Shown here in pieces: positions 1-9,959 of a stretch of 64,000 nucleotides of DNA. The first letter of the stretch is position 1, and the number at the start of each line of letters is the position of its first letter. A program made the translations under genes and the position numbers. The notes under the pieces are model-generated. The model saw nothing but the letters and a program-made list of their open reading frames with translations, was not told the origin of the DNA and made no database searches. This DNA is from Cladorhizidae sp. MBARI D1340-BT2 (Eukaryota; Porifera; Demospongiae; Poecilosclerida; Cladorhizidae): assembly GCA_028752905.1 (NCBI GenBank), contig JAQNBH010000009.1, positions 28,323,976-28,387,975 on the forward strand, in the 5' to 3' direction.

Positions 1-25
1 GGCCATCACCTCCCACATATCCATG

Positions 26-301
26 TTATGCACATACAGAAATAAATGTCTGGACACCATGCCATATATAGTATGATTGCTTACCATATCTTGATTCATA
101 GTGAATCAAGTCCTTCTTCAGATCAGTGATAGTGTGAGAGTTCTCCGAAACTTGCTCCTTCAGATCAACGACATTTTGAGAGCTCTCTGAAAGTTCTTCC
201 TTCAGATCAGTGACACTTTGAGAGCTCTCTAAAAGTTGCTTCTTCAGATCAACGATACTTTGAGAGTTCTTTGAAAGTTGCTCTTTCAGATCAATGAACA
301 C
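26..301 (-). pseudogene. Coiled-coil repeat ORF, frameshifted (copy A)
   Basis: The minus frame encodes four to five repeats of a 14-residue unit of the type DLKEQLSKNSQSIV, that is two heptads with Leu spacing typical of a coiled coil, followed by a non-repetitive tail ending near base 26. The repeat continues upstream (302-440), but an extra A near 297-299 shifts the frame, so the open frame starts only with a GTG. There is no ATG, so this is not a complete gene. It may be an exon of a coiled-coil protein or a minisatellite that happens to be open. No family is recognised. The same frameshift is present in copy B, so it predates the duplication. Confidence 0.4.
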
Positions 302-440
302 TTTGAGAGCTCTCTGAAAGTTCTTCCTTCAGATCAATGACACTTTGAGAGCTCTCTGAAAGTTCTTCCTTCAGATCAACGACACTTTGAGAGCTCTCTG
401 AAAGTTGCTTCTATCAAGGACTCTTTGAGAGCTCTCCAAC
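115..440. repeat. 42-bp minisatellite (copy A)
   Basis: The array consists of about seven to eight units built around CTTTGAGAGCTCTCTGAAAG followed by TTCTTCCTTCAGATCAA. The period is 42 bp, which keeps a reading frame and produces the 14-residue protein repeat on the minus strand. Units at the right end (400-440) are diverged and lose one or more bases. Confidence 0.85.
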
Positions 441-1840
441 TCCACTATTGAAAAACTCAGATTAAACTGGTTCTTTGATCATCAGTATGAAGCTCACCTT
501 CGAGTCGCTTTCGGTTTTCAGTAGCACGGTCACGTTTACGTTGCTCTGCCTATATCAAGTCCTATCACGAAAAGTGTGTCTTTTGGTTATTGTATACATC
601 TATAATCAGTGAGTTGACAGTTACATCATAAAAAATATGCATACACTCTGCATACATGTTGTTAAATGGAGCTGCTTACTATCAGTGACTGCTGGAAAAG
701 AAGTCCTTAATTATAAAAACTAATTGTAATACAAGTGAAGAGTTAAAGAAATACTTAAGGGAGAGGAGCACCAGAAATAGATATCGTAAAAAAAGGTATT
801 AGGTTGTACAGTTCATGAAATTATTTCTCTCTAACTGTTTTATCTTTTACATCCTGTTCTGCATACTGAGTTAATTTTTCCATCCTTGGTAAGTCATCTA
901 CAGATCGTTCTAGATTTTGGGATCCTTTAGCTATAGTAGAGTAATTTCTTCGCAGTTGCATTTGTGATGGTTAGGCATTTGTAAAAGCAAGCTGTTCACA
1001 CACAAAAATAAGCTGGTTCCTACATATTTGGAGCTGGTTAGGGACCTGCTGTCCACACTGGCATAAGAATTGTTCCCTGGTAAGCCACAATAGTGGACTC
1101 ACACATGTTTGTTCATATGCCAATCAGGCGCTACTGTTTTTGCTGTCTTGAACATGTCAGGAGAGAACAGTAAAGTTGAGCAGTAGCATCTGGATAAGCT
1201 GATGAGATGCCAGGAGGTAGCATATACATAGCCAAGTATACTGCTGAGACCATAGATTTTTATGCTAGAATTGTTTGTTACACAGACTTTCTCGACAATC
1301 AACTTAAATTTACCCACTCAACATTCTGGCTAATGCTCTAGCCTTCATCAGGAACAATGAGATGCTAAGGCTCATACGAATCTTAGCATCTTATTATTCC
1401 TGATTGAGGTTAGAAGGAATTTCAAATGAGCAAATTTAAGTTAATAATCTAGAAAGTTATATCTACAATGTCAACTGAGAATACTTTGAAAGCTACAATA
1501 GTTTTCGATTTAATTGATCATACATTGATATCTATACTGAATGGAATTTGAATTAGTTCTGAGACCATTCCAGTTGCAAGATATGGTCCTCCTCACTTCC
1601 CTCTATGTAACCAGTTATTTTGTAAATTAATGTCACAGTTGACATTTCACTGTAAACCTTATCGTCTCTCATCACATGAAAAAGGGGAGAGTTTGAGAGA
1701 AGCATTTTTGGTGAACAACAATACACAAATTCCAAAATGAATGTTTGTAAATATTGTTGACCAATGCTGAGGAGAGTTGTCTAGAAACAAATCTCACCAA
1801 TGATGAACTTTCATACAGCAAGTTAATATATAAATAAAAC
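441..1840. other. Gene-free stretch (copy A) with a dispersed repeat
   Basis: I see no supported coding region here. Bases 1290-1400 carry a motif CTCTAGCCTTCATCAGGA plus an imperfect inverted echo (ATGCTAAG...CTTAGCAT). Related sequence recurs near 31378 and 32553 and, in degraded form, near 47690-47715, so this is probably part of a dispersed repeat. The small minus-strand frames here have no recognisable motif. Confidence 0.4.
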
Positions 1841-2260
1841 ATGGATGAACACAATGTAATAGTACAAAATACTACGAGTAATATCTATATCTCTATGGAT
1901 AATCAATTGGCTCTTTATGTGCATCTCCACTCTCTGCAGGAAAGCATTAAACTGCTCCAGGAAAGTCATAGCTCGGCAACTATTATAGCTATCAAGCAAG
2001 GTAGACTCAGAATTGACCTCTCTTTACAATGCTTTCACTGCTCTAAGATCTCAACTAAGCTTGGATGTATGCATGGATTTCTTTTCCTTGATATTAACTG
2101 CTTTCACCTTCAGAATTATGCATTGCATGTCCTGAAGCTCGATCACAATCTTTCAAGCCTTGTTGACCAATTCTCCACTGTTGTTGGATGTCACTGTTAT
2201 GCCAGCTCTAAACTCTGGTTGATTTGCCTCTCATGTTTTATTTCACCAAAAGTTGTTTAG
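1841..2260 (+). CDS. Hypothetical 139-residue ORF, doubtful (copy A)
   Basis: An ATG-initiated frame of 139 codons is rich in His, Cys, Ser and Leu and has no motif I recognise. It is identical in length in both duplicate copies, but that reflects recent duplication rather than selection. The opposite strand reads as a helical, charged sequence interrupted by three stops, so this frame may be the antisense shadow of an old coding segment. The evidence for a real protein is weak. Confidence 0.15.
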   Translation: MDEHNVIVQNTTSNIYISMDNQLALYVHLHSLQESIKLLQESHSSATIIAIKQGRLRIDLSLQCFHCSKISTKLGCMHGFLFLDINCFHLQNYALHVLKLDHNLSSLVDQFSTVVGCHCYASSKLWLICLSCFISPKVV

Positions 2261-3409
2261 TATACATGTCGTTAACATCCATATGGTCGATTATGAAGTG
2301 CCGCTCTTGAAATAAATATCAGCTTATGAGCATGTGTAATAAGCTTCAACATTAGGGTAATGTGTTTCACAGAACATTGCAGCAGGAGTTTTACTAGCAT
2401 AACCAGGCCTGTTTATAGCTGCAAATATCTGTAGCTGTCCACAATTTCCTAACGAGTATCTTGCTGCTCTTACGTTAGTTAGCTTCCAAACATCATAACC
2501 ACAATGGAGAAACCCTTAAGGCATGGTCAGATATGTTGAATATGTGCACAGCAATACAGGAAATTTTTTGGGGTAATTTTATTCCCAAGAGCACATCCTC
2601 ACTCTATACCATATGGCAAGTGAGGTGATGAGAATGTAGAGCAAATATTTAACTATTGTGGCTATACTACTTTAAATTTATTCTAGTGCATGCAAACCCA
2701 AATACTTCAGAGTTAGGGCAACTCAAGACTTCTCAAGTTTGAGGCATATTGTGGGAAAGTCTAAAACTTCCATTTGGTTCTCGTCTCACAAATGCCCAGA
2801 CATAAGAAAAGATCTAACTTTTTTTCGTGAGAACCATCACAGAAAGTAACATTAATAATCTCCTGCAAATTATGAATTTTGCGTCAAAATTATTCTTCTA
2901 CCAGCCTTCTTTGGGTCCATGCAGCAACTTCCACTCTCTGCAATGTTTACTAACATAACACTTATTAGCTTTCTCTGTCACCAATCATGTCGCTGCCCAT
3001 ATCCAAGGCAACCAATCATAGACCTAGGATTGCCTCATGTGTATGGTTAGGTATACGACCAAACAAACCAAAGTTTGGTGACAATATCATTAAACTTGCT
3101 CTGCAACCTGAGTTCTCCACAACTTTTGGGCTTACGACGGATTTTTCTCTATGGTAATGTTGATGACTGATATTAGACTGCTGCTATGAAGTAACATGCT
3201 TTGCACTTCAATAGGTCAACATCCCTAGTCCAATGTGGAGGGATGTCATATAGCATTCACTAGTCCGGCATGTTCTAGTCTAAGCAGAGAGTATGGTCAG
3301 ACCTATTCAAAAGACAAAAAGAGTTTTCCTTAATATCAATGTTGAGCTCAAGATCTGTGATATTATGAAGAACTGGATAAATTTAGCTTGAGTGGCAGTG
3401 GAATGCAGT
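2261..3409. other. Gene-free stretch upstream of the DIRS relic (copy A)
   Basis: No coding region is supported. If the DIRS-type element is full length, its Gag and most of the reverse transcriptase should lie here, but I could not read convincing motifs in any frame. Confidence 0.3.
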
Positions 3410-4140
3410 ATAGGAGAGTGGATTGCCAATGATTTTATGTGGAGCTAAAAATAGCTGAAGGTCTTCCACACTGAAGTTCAGTTATCGATGATTTTCAATT
3501 ATTAGAACTCCATTTGTTGGAATAATTGGGCGGCTACAATACGTATGCAGCTTAATAAAATCAGGCAGATCATTCCTGAGAAGAAACTGACCTGCCAGCA
3601 TTAGCTAGAGAGCTCCATTATAGCACCAGGATCAGAATGAGTTTCTGTCAGCTTTTATGGTGGGCCTGCATTGTCCAAGCATAGAATAGGGGGAGGATTG
3701 GTGTTGGGAAGTGATCTTAATTCCAATGCCCCACGATGATGGGGATGTGGAATATTCTTGTCATGAGGGCAATGGTATTAAGATAAACTACCACAAGCAT
3801 AGAAAATCCCTCACATCATGGTGAAGGAACTGTTTCCATTAGTGATTGGGCAAGCTTTATGGGAAAAAATAGTGGTGGGCATAAGCAGCTAAATACTGGT
3901 GTAGCAGTGTTGTATTGGTGGCCATCCTGATATTAGGTGGTAGAAAGGTTGTCAATGTGATGAACCTCATGAAAAGCCTGTTCTTCTTTTGCTCTAATAT
4001 AATCTGCTAATTATAAGCCAGCACATCCCTGGGAGAGAGAATAGAGCAGTGGATAATCTGTCCCAAAATGATGTAACATATTTCTGTGCCCGGTCCCTTC
4101 AGCCATCAGAGAACCTGATGTCATCTCACAAGAACTGTAA
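3410..4140 (+). pseudogene. DIRS-type retroelement: RT end and RNase H relic (copy A)
   Basis: Reading through stops and frameshifts on the plus strand gives a series of segments in the order known for DIRS-group RNase H. A GRLQYVCSLIKSGRSFLRRN segment (about 3526-3588) resembles the linker after the reverse transcriptase. It is followed by a WGCG-type segment near 3737, an IMVKELFPLVIGQALW-like segment (about 3815-3865), and an SQHIPGRENRAVDNLSQND segment (about 4017-4075) that matches the conserved HIPG..N..AD.LSR end of the domain. No open frame longer than about 60 codons remains. This is long-dead coding sequence. RNase H would degrade RNA in the RNA-DNA hybrid during reverse transcription. 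Confidence 0.65.
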
Positions 4141-4389
4141 GTAACTCTAGTATCTAGCTGGCCGAACTGGGCTAAAGAGAGGTGAAGAAACTTATTGATT
4201 AGGAATGGCCAAGGTCACATACTGCAGTAGTCCGTAAAAATACCAGGAATTTTATATTGCAGGGGGGCTTCAGGCAGTTCAGCAACAGAGACGGGGTGCC
4301 GTGCAGCTTCATGTCATAGATTGCTGGGTCAGGGTTAAACCATCATATCATCAAGTATACTTGTCAGCAATCTGATTTCTCTACATCGC

Positions 4390-5060
4390 TGATGGCAAGA
4401 AAGACCACTTGGAGCTTGCCCATCAACATCTACAATACAGTCTGCAGGGAATCAAATGGTTGGAAGCATACCAAGGTTGGGAGAAATGACAGAAATTGCT
4501 CCTGATATTCTTATAAAGCTGAAAGGAGGTGGGGGGCCCACTCATACCATTGTACATCACACATTGGGATGCATGCTGCTTTAATCTCTGTTGCTTTCCA
4601 AGATCAGGAGAAATGAAATGACAGTCTATCAGAAGCCTCTATGAACCAAAATGCCACTTGTCTTGCTCAACTATTGCAGTGGGGCATCCGTCCTGCCAGG
4701 ACATCATAAGAATGACTATTACAGTCGAAGATAGACTATTTTCATCACGGAATCCAGCTCTTCATCGGGAAGAAAAAGTCAGATATCTGTCCAGTCAGGA
4801 CTCTGCTTAACCTCGGGTAAAAAAAGGCCCACTCTCTGTGTTTCGAGACAGCACATATCTGACAATTCAATGGTTAGTGGTTGCATGACGGTCCCCAGCC
4901 AAGGCCGGGTTAGATGCATCTGGGTACTGTAGACCCAAATGCATTCAACATATTGGGATCTACACTACAGTTCGGATAAGGGAAAACTTTGGATATATGA
5001 AAAGCAAGCAAGTCATTATAAACTTGACTCGGGTGTTTGAATAATTGCTAATATCATTAG
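4390..5060 (+). pseudogene. DIRS-type retroelement: tyrosine recombinase relic (copy A)
   Basis: Just downstream of the RNase H relic the plus strand encodes pieces of a tyrosine recombinase of the DIRS/Ngaro kind. These are LQYSLQGIKWLEAYQGWEK (about 4430-4490), an EIAPDILIKLK segment, an FPRSGEM segment (about 4598), then DYFHHGIQLFIGKKKSDICP (about 4734-4793) and GPLSVFRDSTYLTIQWLVVA (about 4830-4885). A last segment near 4990-5040 may be the remains of the region with the active-site Arg and Tyr, but I cannot identify the catalytic residues. Such enzymes integrate circular DNA copies by strand exchange. Frameshifts and stops (for example TGA after LVVA) show it is inactive. Confidence 0.65.
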
Positions 5061-6599
5061 CGATTTTAGTCTGCAGGGCCATGGAATGTGAGCAGCTTAC
5101 TTCCTGAAGGAGAAGCAGCTATATCCTCAGTAGCAGCCATGCTGTCTTATACGCATATTCATTCATTTACAGTATTTTTGTGTATATTTTATACGAGCAA
5201 TTGTTGTTGATTACTACATCCTGTACAATAACACTATTTACTAAAATGAGATGCAAGAGTTCTTTGCTTCATGCCTCTTTGTGCATGCCAGATGTCTCAC
5301 TCTTTTAACAACCACCAGTGCTGTCTCGGAGGATTCAGAATTGCCTGCTACACTTGGTGGTCTATCTCATCACGCCAGTTTGCCTCTAGCAAATGGTGTG
5401 CTTCTGATACTCCTTCATGTAACTTTTCATGGAATTCCACTGAGACTGGATGCCTTGTCCCCTTTTCTGAATGAAATAGAAATATAGAGTGCTTCCAAGC
5501 TGGTCGTCTTTAGCAAGGCTCATGACATGACTTGAACTCTCCACTGACTATAAATGGTGCTGCTAACTGTCGAAGTTTGGTTTCATTGTTCATGATCTCG
5601 GTTATCGTTGCATTTCTACTGCCATACTCTTGTGAGAGTCTCAATTGGTTCCTTAAAATATCTTGCCAAGCACAGCCAACTAAGACTCATTAGATAAAAC
5701 TGTGCTCTTCCTTTTTCAGGCTTAGCGAACTGATTTGACTTTCACCTGCAAATCTCTAGCCCTCCCTAATGAAATCTCCCATTGATGATCATTACCATGC
5801 AACTGAGTTTGAATAATCCGACGTTCTGATACGTGAAAGTCTACTGTGCCACAGCTTCAGCATAGGGGCAGCCACAAGTCACAAAGAAGAGCATGGAAGA
5901 TTCAGTGATCTAGAAACCTGGAGTTTGCAGGAGCTTGGCATACATAGAGAACATTTATACCCTAAGAGAACAGCTAGCCAGTTACTCCAGGTTGCCAGTG
6001 TCATAAAGTACCGTAATTACATTTCAATATGAACTATGGGTACAATAGCTAATGATGTGGAATGGTGTGCAACAGTGATTGGTGGAAAGGAATGGAGGCA
6101 ATATGTTGCTTTACTGGTTGGGCCAGATGCTGGGCCTCACAGCACCTCTAACTGTATTAGCACTTTGTTAATGAGGGGTTTGGTTTCTGATCCATCAGCC
6201 TGGCAAGTCCTACATGGCCCTGGCAGTTGAGGCACTAGCAAGAGGTAGGTAGAGTTATAACATCAAGAAAGAACACAAGTATTTACAGATATATTCGGTT
6301 GATATGTTCTTTTTACTCATAACTTTCCTAATATTGCCCATTGGCATCCTTAATAACTCTTAGAATGCGAAGGGAGTTACCCAGGTAATTTCCCCTGCAC
6401 GCGGACACTGTTTATTGGAATCACCTGTTTTTTAAAATTACCTGATATTTTTATTATATATATATTTTTTTGTCTGTGGCTCGTTGAGGTGAGTGTTCAT
6501 TGATATTCAGACTATCTCCTAACTTTCTACCTAACACGAGGCTAGAAGAATCTTTAGAGATGTCAAGACAAGTGAAGCTAGACTCCAAGTAAGATTATT
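5061..6599. other. Gene-free stretch (copy A)
   Basis: Short plus-strand frames at 5251-5487 and 6036-6230 exist in both copies but show no motif, signal peptide or splice context that supports a gene. Bases 6420-6470 are AT-rich and differ between copies by a small indel. Nothing else is recognised. Confidence 0.3.
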
Positions 6600-6619
6600 A
6601 TGTGGATGAGCTAACAACC

Positions 6620-7290
6620 AGTTTGTTACATAGTGTGCTCGAAGTTAGTTTTAGCTAGATCATTTTTATAGCTAGCTAGCTAGTTGTATATAGGCTTTTT
6701 AGGTAGCGCTCAAGGTAGCTAGCTGTAGCTCATCTTATAGCTAGCGCTCGAAGTAGACAGTTGTAGATCATATTTATATAGCTTAGCTAATTAGTAAAGT
6801 AAATAATTGTAGGTCATCTTTGGATAGCAAAGTTTCTAGCTCTCGAGGTATAGTAGTTTAGGCCATCTTTATATCTAACTAGCGCTTGAAGTGTATAGGC
6901 AGTTTTAGCTGATCTTTATAGCTAGCAAATTAGAAGTTGGCAGTTTTAGATTATCATTATAGCTAAGCTAGCGCTTTAAGTGTCTAGGCAGTTTTAGCTG
7001 ATCTTTAAATAGCTAGCAAATTAGCTAGCGCTTGAAGTTGGATTTAGATGATCATTATAGCTAGCAAATTAGCTAGCGCTTGAACTGTACAAGCAGTTTT
7101 AGCTGATCTTTATAGCTAGCAAATGAGCTAGCGCTTGAAGTTGGCAGTTTTAGATGATCATTATAGCTAGTGATTGAAGTTGGTAGTTTTAGATGATCAT
7201 TATAGCTAGCAAATTAGCTAGCGCTTGAAGAAGGCAGTTGTAGCTGATATATATATAGCCAGCAATAGCTAGCGCTGGAGGTAGCTAGTA
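6620..7290. repeat. GCTAGC/AGCGCT-rich minisatellite (copy A)
   Basis: Imperfect tandem units of about 50-70 bp carry the core TAGCTAGCAAATTAGCTAGC followed by GCTTGAAG and GGCAGTTTTAGATGATCATT. Each unit contains several 6-bp palindromes (GCTAGC, AGCGCT, TGATCA). Units are variable at the left end and most regular between 6890 and 7230. Confidence 0.85.
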
Positions 7291-7603
7291 GACTGCCAAG
7301 CAAACCATGGTATTCTATAGCCAGTGCTAGTATATATTTCAGCTCAGCTAGCTTTGGGATGATCTAGCAACAATGCATTTATATTACATCTCCACTATAA
7401 ATATTATTCATAGTCATAGTTGTTTGCATACATAGGATTGGTAAAAGTTGTGCTACTGGAAGAAAAAACAATCAAGAAAAAGTGAAGGAAAAAAAGAAAA
7501 AAAAAGAGTTATGATGTGGATGGTAAGTGACACAGGACTAACTTTTGTGAGGTATAGTTCAAAGCCAGGTGTAATACATAAAGCTACTTTACAAATCTTA
7601 CAT

Positions 7604-9431
7604 CTAAATAAAGTTCTGACTTCCTTTTTTGCTGCTGCACAGGTAGCAAGCACACAGGGACCTTTTGCCATTGCTATTTGGGGGAAGGTAGTGCCTTCCT
7701 ATAAGTCTGGCTGGTTCAGCCACTGGATGATTGTGAAGGATGGACACTTCAAGCTGAGCTTCTGTCAGGCCTGCCTCCAGAAGAAATCCAACAGCAACCT
7801 TCACTAAGAAGGACTGGTGTGTTACTCTTCGGCCAGTCGAAGGTGTCCCTTTATATATCATGTATGCATTTACCAATGCCAGGTTGAGGAGATGAAAAGC
7901 TGCCCGTTTCCACCATTTCTGTGTCCTATGTTGGAAGGTATAGTAACTCATCAGCTGATTGGATTTGTCAACCCCACCCATGTGACTATTGTACTTGACA
8001 ATGGCTGCTGGCTTTATGACCTCCTCCATGCCAGTTGCTGACAGCCTTGTCCTCTTCCTCTTTGCTATAGTGCTATCATCGTGGATAGTACTCAGAATGG
8101 TCACAGCTTTCTTGTCCATCTATTTCAAGGCAAGGACACCATTTGTACTTATATACTTGATGTCACCCTTTTTCATTTTGTCTTTGGCCTTGATACATGC
8201 AGGTCCCCCCCTCCTGTTCACCCGAACTGCACCACATGCACCGAAGCCACTACTTTTTTAGGGTGAGGAACAAGTCTGGACTTGTGTACAAATGGTGTCC
8301 TTTATTCTCCATCCCTTCTACTAGCTTCATCACCATGTCATGTGTTGTTCTGTAGCGGAGAGGCTCTCATTTCTCTGGGAGACCCCCCAAAAAGAACAAG
8401 AACTGAAAAGAAAAAAAGTGGGAAGGAAAAAGGGGATAATGAAGAAGAGCAGGAAGGAAGTAAAAAAAAAAAGAAAAAAGTGGGGGGGGGGGAAAGACTA
8501 TGAGTGAATTATATTTATTATATATAATATTATAGTACTTTTCTACATGGCTATTTTGTGTGTATATATATATACAGTTTCCTCACCAGTATAGAGCTTC
8601 CAAATGTACATATATCCACTGGAGCCGTCTGCCAGGACATAGGCTTTCATGCCCCACTTGATAGCGATAAACCACAGCCGTCCCTTGAAGCCTATCATTG
8701 ATTCATCGACTGATATTTCTCTCCCCAGCTGGTAAAAGGTTTTGAATTTGTCTAGTAAATGCTCCATAAGTGGCCGTATTTTGAACAGGGCATCATATCC
8801 TGGCCGACCCCTATGTACACCTTCTCTCCATCATTTAGGTGAAAGAAGCGCGATACAAAATCGGTCTCCCGCCATGATAGAGGAGAAGCATGACGTGGTG
8901 AAGGGCCATTTCTTGCACCAATAGTCCTCAATCCGATGCTTATTATCCATGCTCATGGCAATAAAGGGCAAGAAACTTCACCATTTCACTGACTGAGCAC
9001 CTTTTCCACTCTCTGACTCTTGATCGAAGAGGTAAGTCTTTATTTCCAGCCATGAATTGCTCAGCATACAACATTTTTTCGTTCACAACTCTCCTCAGGA
9101 TATTGTCGTCCATAAAAAGCTGAGCAAACTCCAAAGGCTCTTTTCCTTCCATATCAACAGTGCACCCAGATGCCTGGCTAAAGGAGATGGAAGAACTGGA
9201 ACAAGAAGTACTGGCACCAGAACTGCTACCACTTTAGCTACACACACCACCAACTACGCCATCACTAACACTATCAGCTACCTCACAAACTCCAACATCC
9301 TCATCATCCTCACTATAATTCTTCACTATGAAGCCATCAAAATCATCATCAATCTCATCATCCAACATACACAGCACTTTATCTGTATCACAATATTTAG
9401 CCATAGTTACGCCCAACAATATTTAATTAAA
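7604..9431 (-). pseudogene. piggyBac transposase relic (copy A)
   Basis: The minus strand reads, from high to low coordinates, as a nearly full-length piggyBac transposase broken by frameshifts. First comes an acidic N-terminus with runs of Asp and Glu (9404-9234), then a helical segment LFMDDNILRRVVNEKMLYA (about 9120). Then RIEDYW and a GYDALFKIRPL segment precede ISVDESMIGFKGR (about 8705), which holds the first catalytic Asp. A KLVEGMENKGHHLY-TSPDLF segment follows (about 8330), then ALK, STIHDDSTIAKRKRT, MGGVDKSNQLMSYY (third Asp, about 7965), and a partial CxxC tail. In the second catalytic region HHLY runs straight into TSP, so the usual aspartate-bearing residues between them are missing. 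That alone should abolish cut-and-paste activity. No terminal repeats were identified. Confidence 0.85.
8390..8510. repeat. Purine-rich low-complexity tract
   Basis: A run of A and G (AAAAAGAACAAG, GGAAGGAAAAAGG, then AAAAAAAAAAG and ten G) interrupts the piggyBac relic between its second and first catalytic regions. It is probably a replication-slippage expansion after the element died. Antisense reading frames here are artefacts of this composition. Confidence 0.7.
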
Positions 9432-9846
9432 CTTGCTATCTGTTGTAATCTAATATAGCCAAACTCTACAAAGCTCTTAACTAAATCAATAGCTCCTCTA
9501 TCTAAAGAACTTTGAGTACAGCTGTAAAGCAAGCAGCTGCTCAGTACCCACTTGTAAAGCATTGCATCTTCTGGGGACACTATAGTATTCCAAGTATGAA
9601 ATCAGGAGGACAATAATTCCACATGAAACATGCCAGGAAGCATCTTGGAATGTGATAGAAGCAACCTAGTAAATCACACAGGAGGCTGTTTACAAGATAT
9701 ATAGCTGATCCATAAAAAATTTTTTGGAAAATCATCCAATTTACTTTCCCTAATTGGTTATCTATCCAAGGTCTACAAGTGTGCCAAGTAGAAGAGCCTG
9801 AGAAGCTGTCCTAGTAGGAATAAGGCTAGTTTAAGAAGCTTATAAG
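9432..9846. other. Gene-free stretch between piggyBac and hAT elements
   Basis: No coding region or repeat is recognised. TTAA occurs at 9424-9427, which is the target-site tetranucleotide of piggyBac elements, but no matching inverted end was found. Confidence 0.3.
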
Positions 9847-9959
9847 CAGGGGCGTATGCAGACTTTTGAAAAGGGGGATTATGTATATATGTCGGATGTG
9901 GATCATGTGGCTGAAAGCCATGGTGAGGATATATAGTGCAAAAGGGAAATATATATGCC

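Larger units (their letters stand above)
1..8101. repeat. Large direct duplication, left copy
   Basis: The whole stretch matches 55897-64000 base for base in the same orientation. The offset is 55896 at the start and 55899 by about base 5000, because of a few single-base indels. Visible differences are scattered substitutions (for example near 504, 680, 1012 and 2210) and homopolymer indels, roughly 1% overall by eye. The left border lies at or before base 1. The right border cannot be placed because the other copy runs off the window. It could be a true tandem duplication or two haplotypes joined by the assembler. Confidence 0.97.

Noticed and set aside
115..440. Possible CRISPR-like array in the 42-bp repeat
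   Set aside because: Units abut without spacers and encode a coiled coil in frame, so it is a minisatellite.
7448..8266. Several plus-strand frames of 60-119 codons
   Set aside because: They run antisense to the piggyBac relic, whose motifs are clear on the minus strand.
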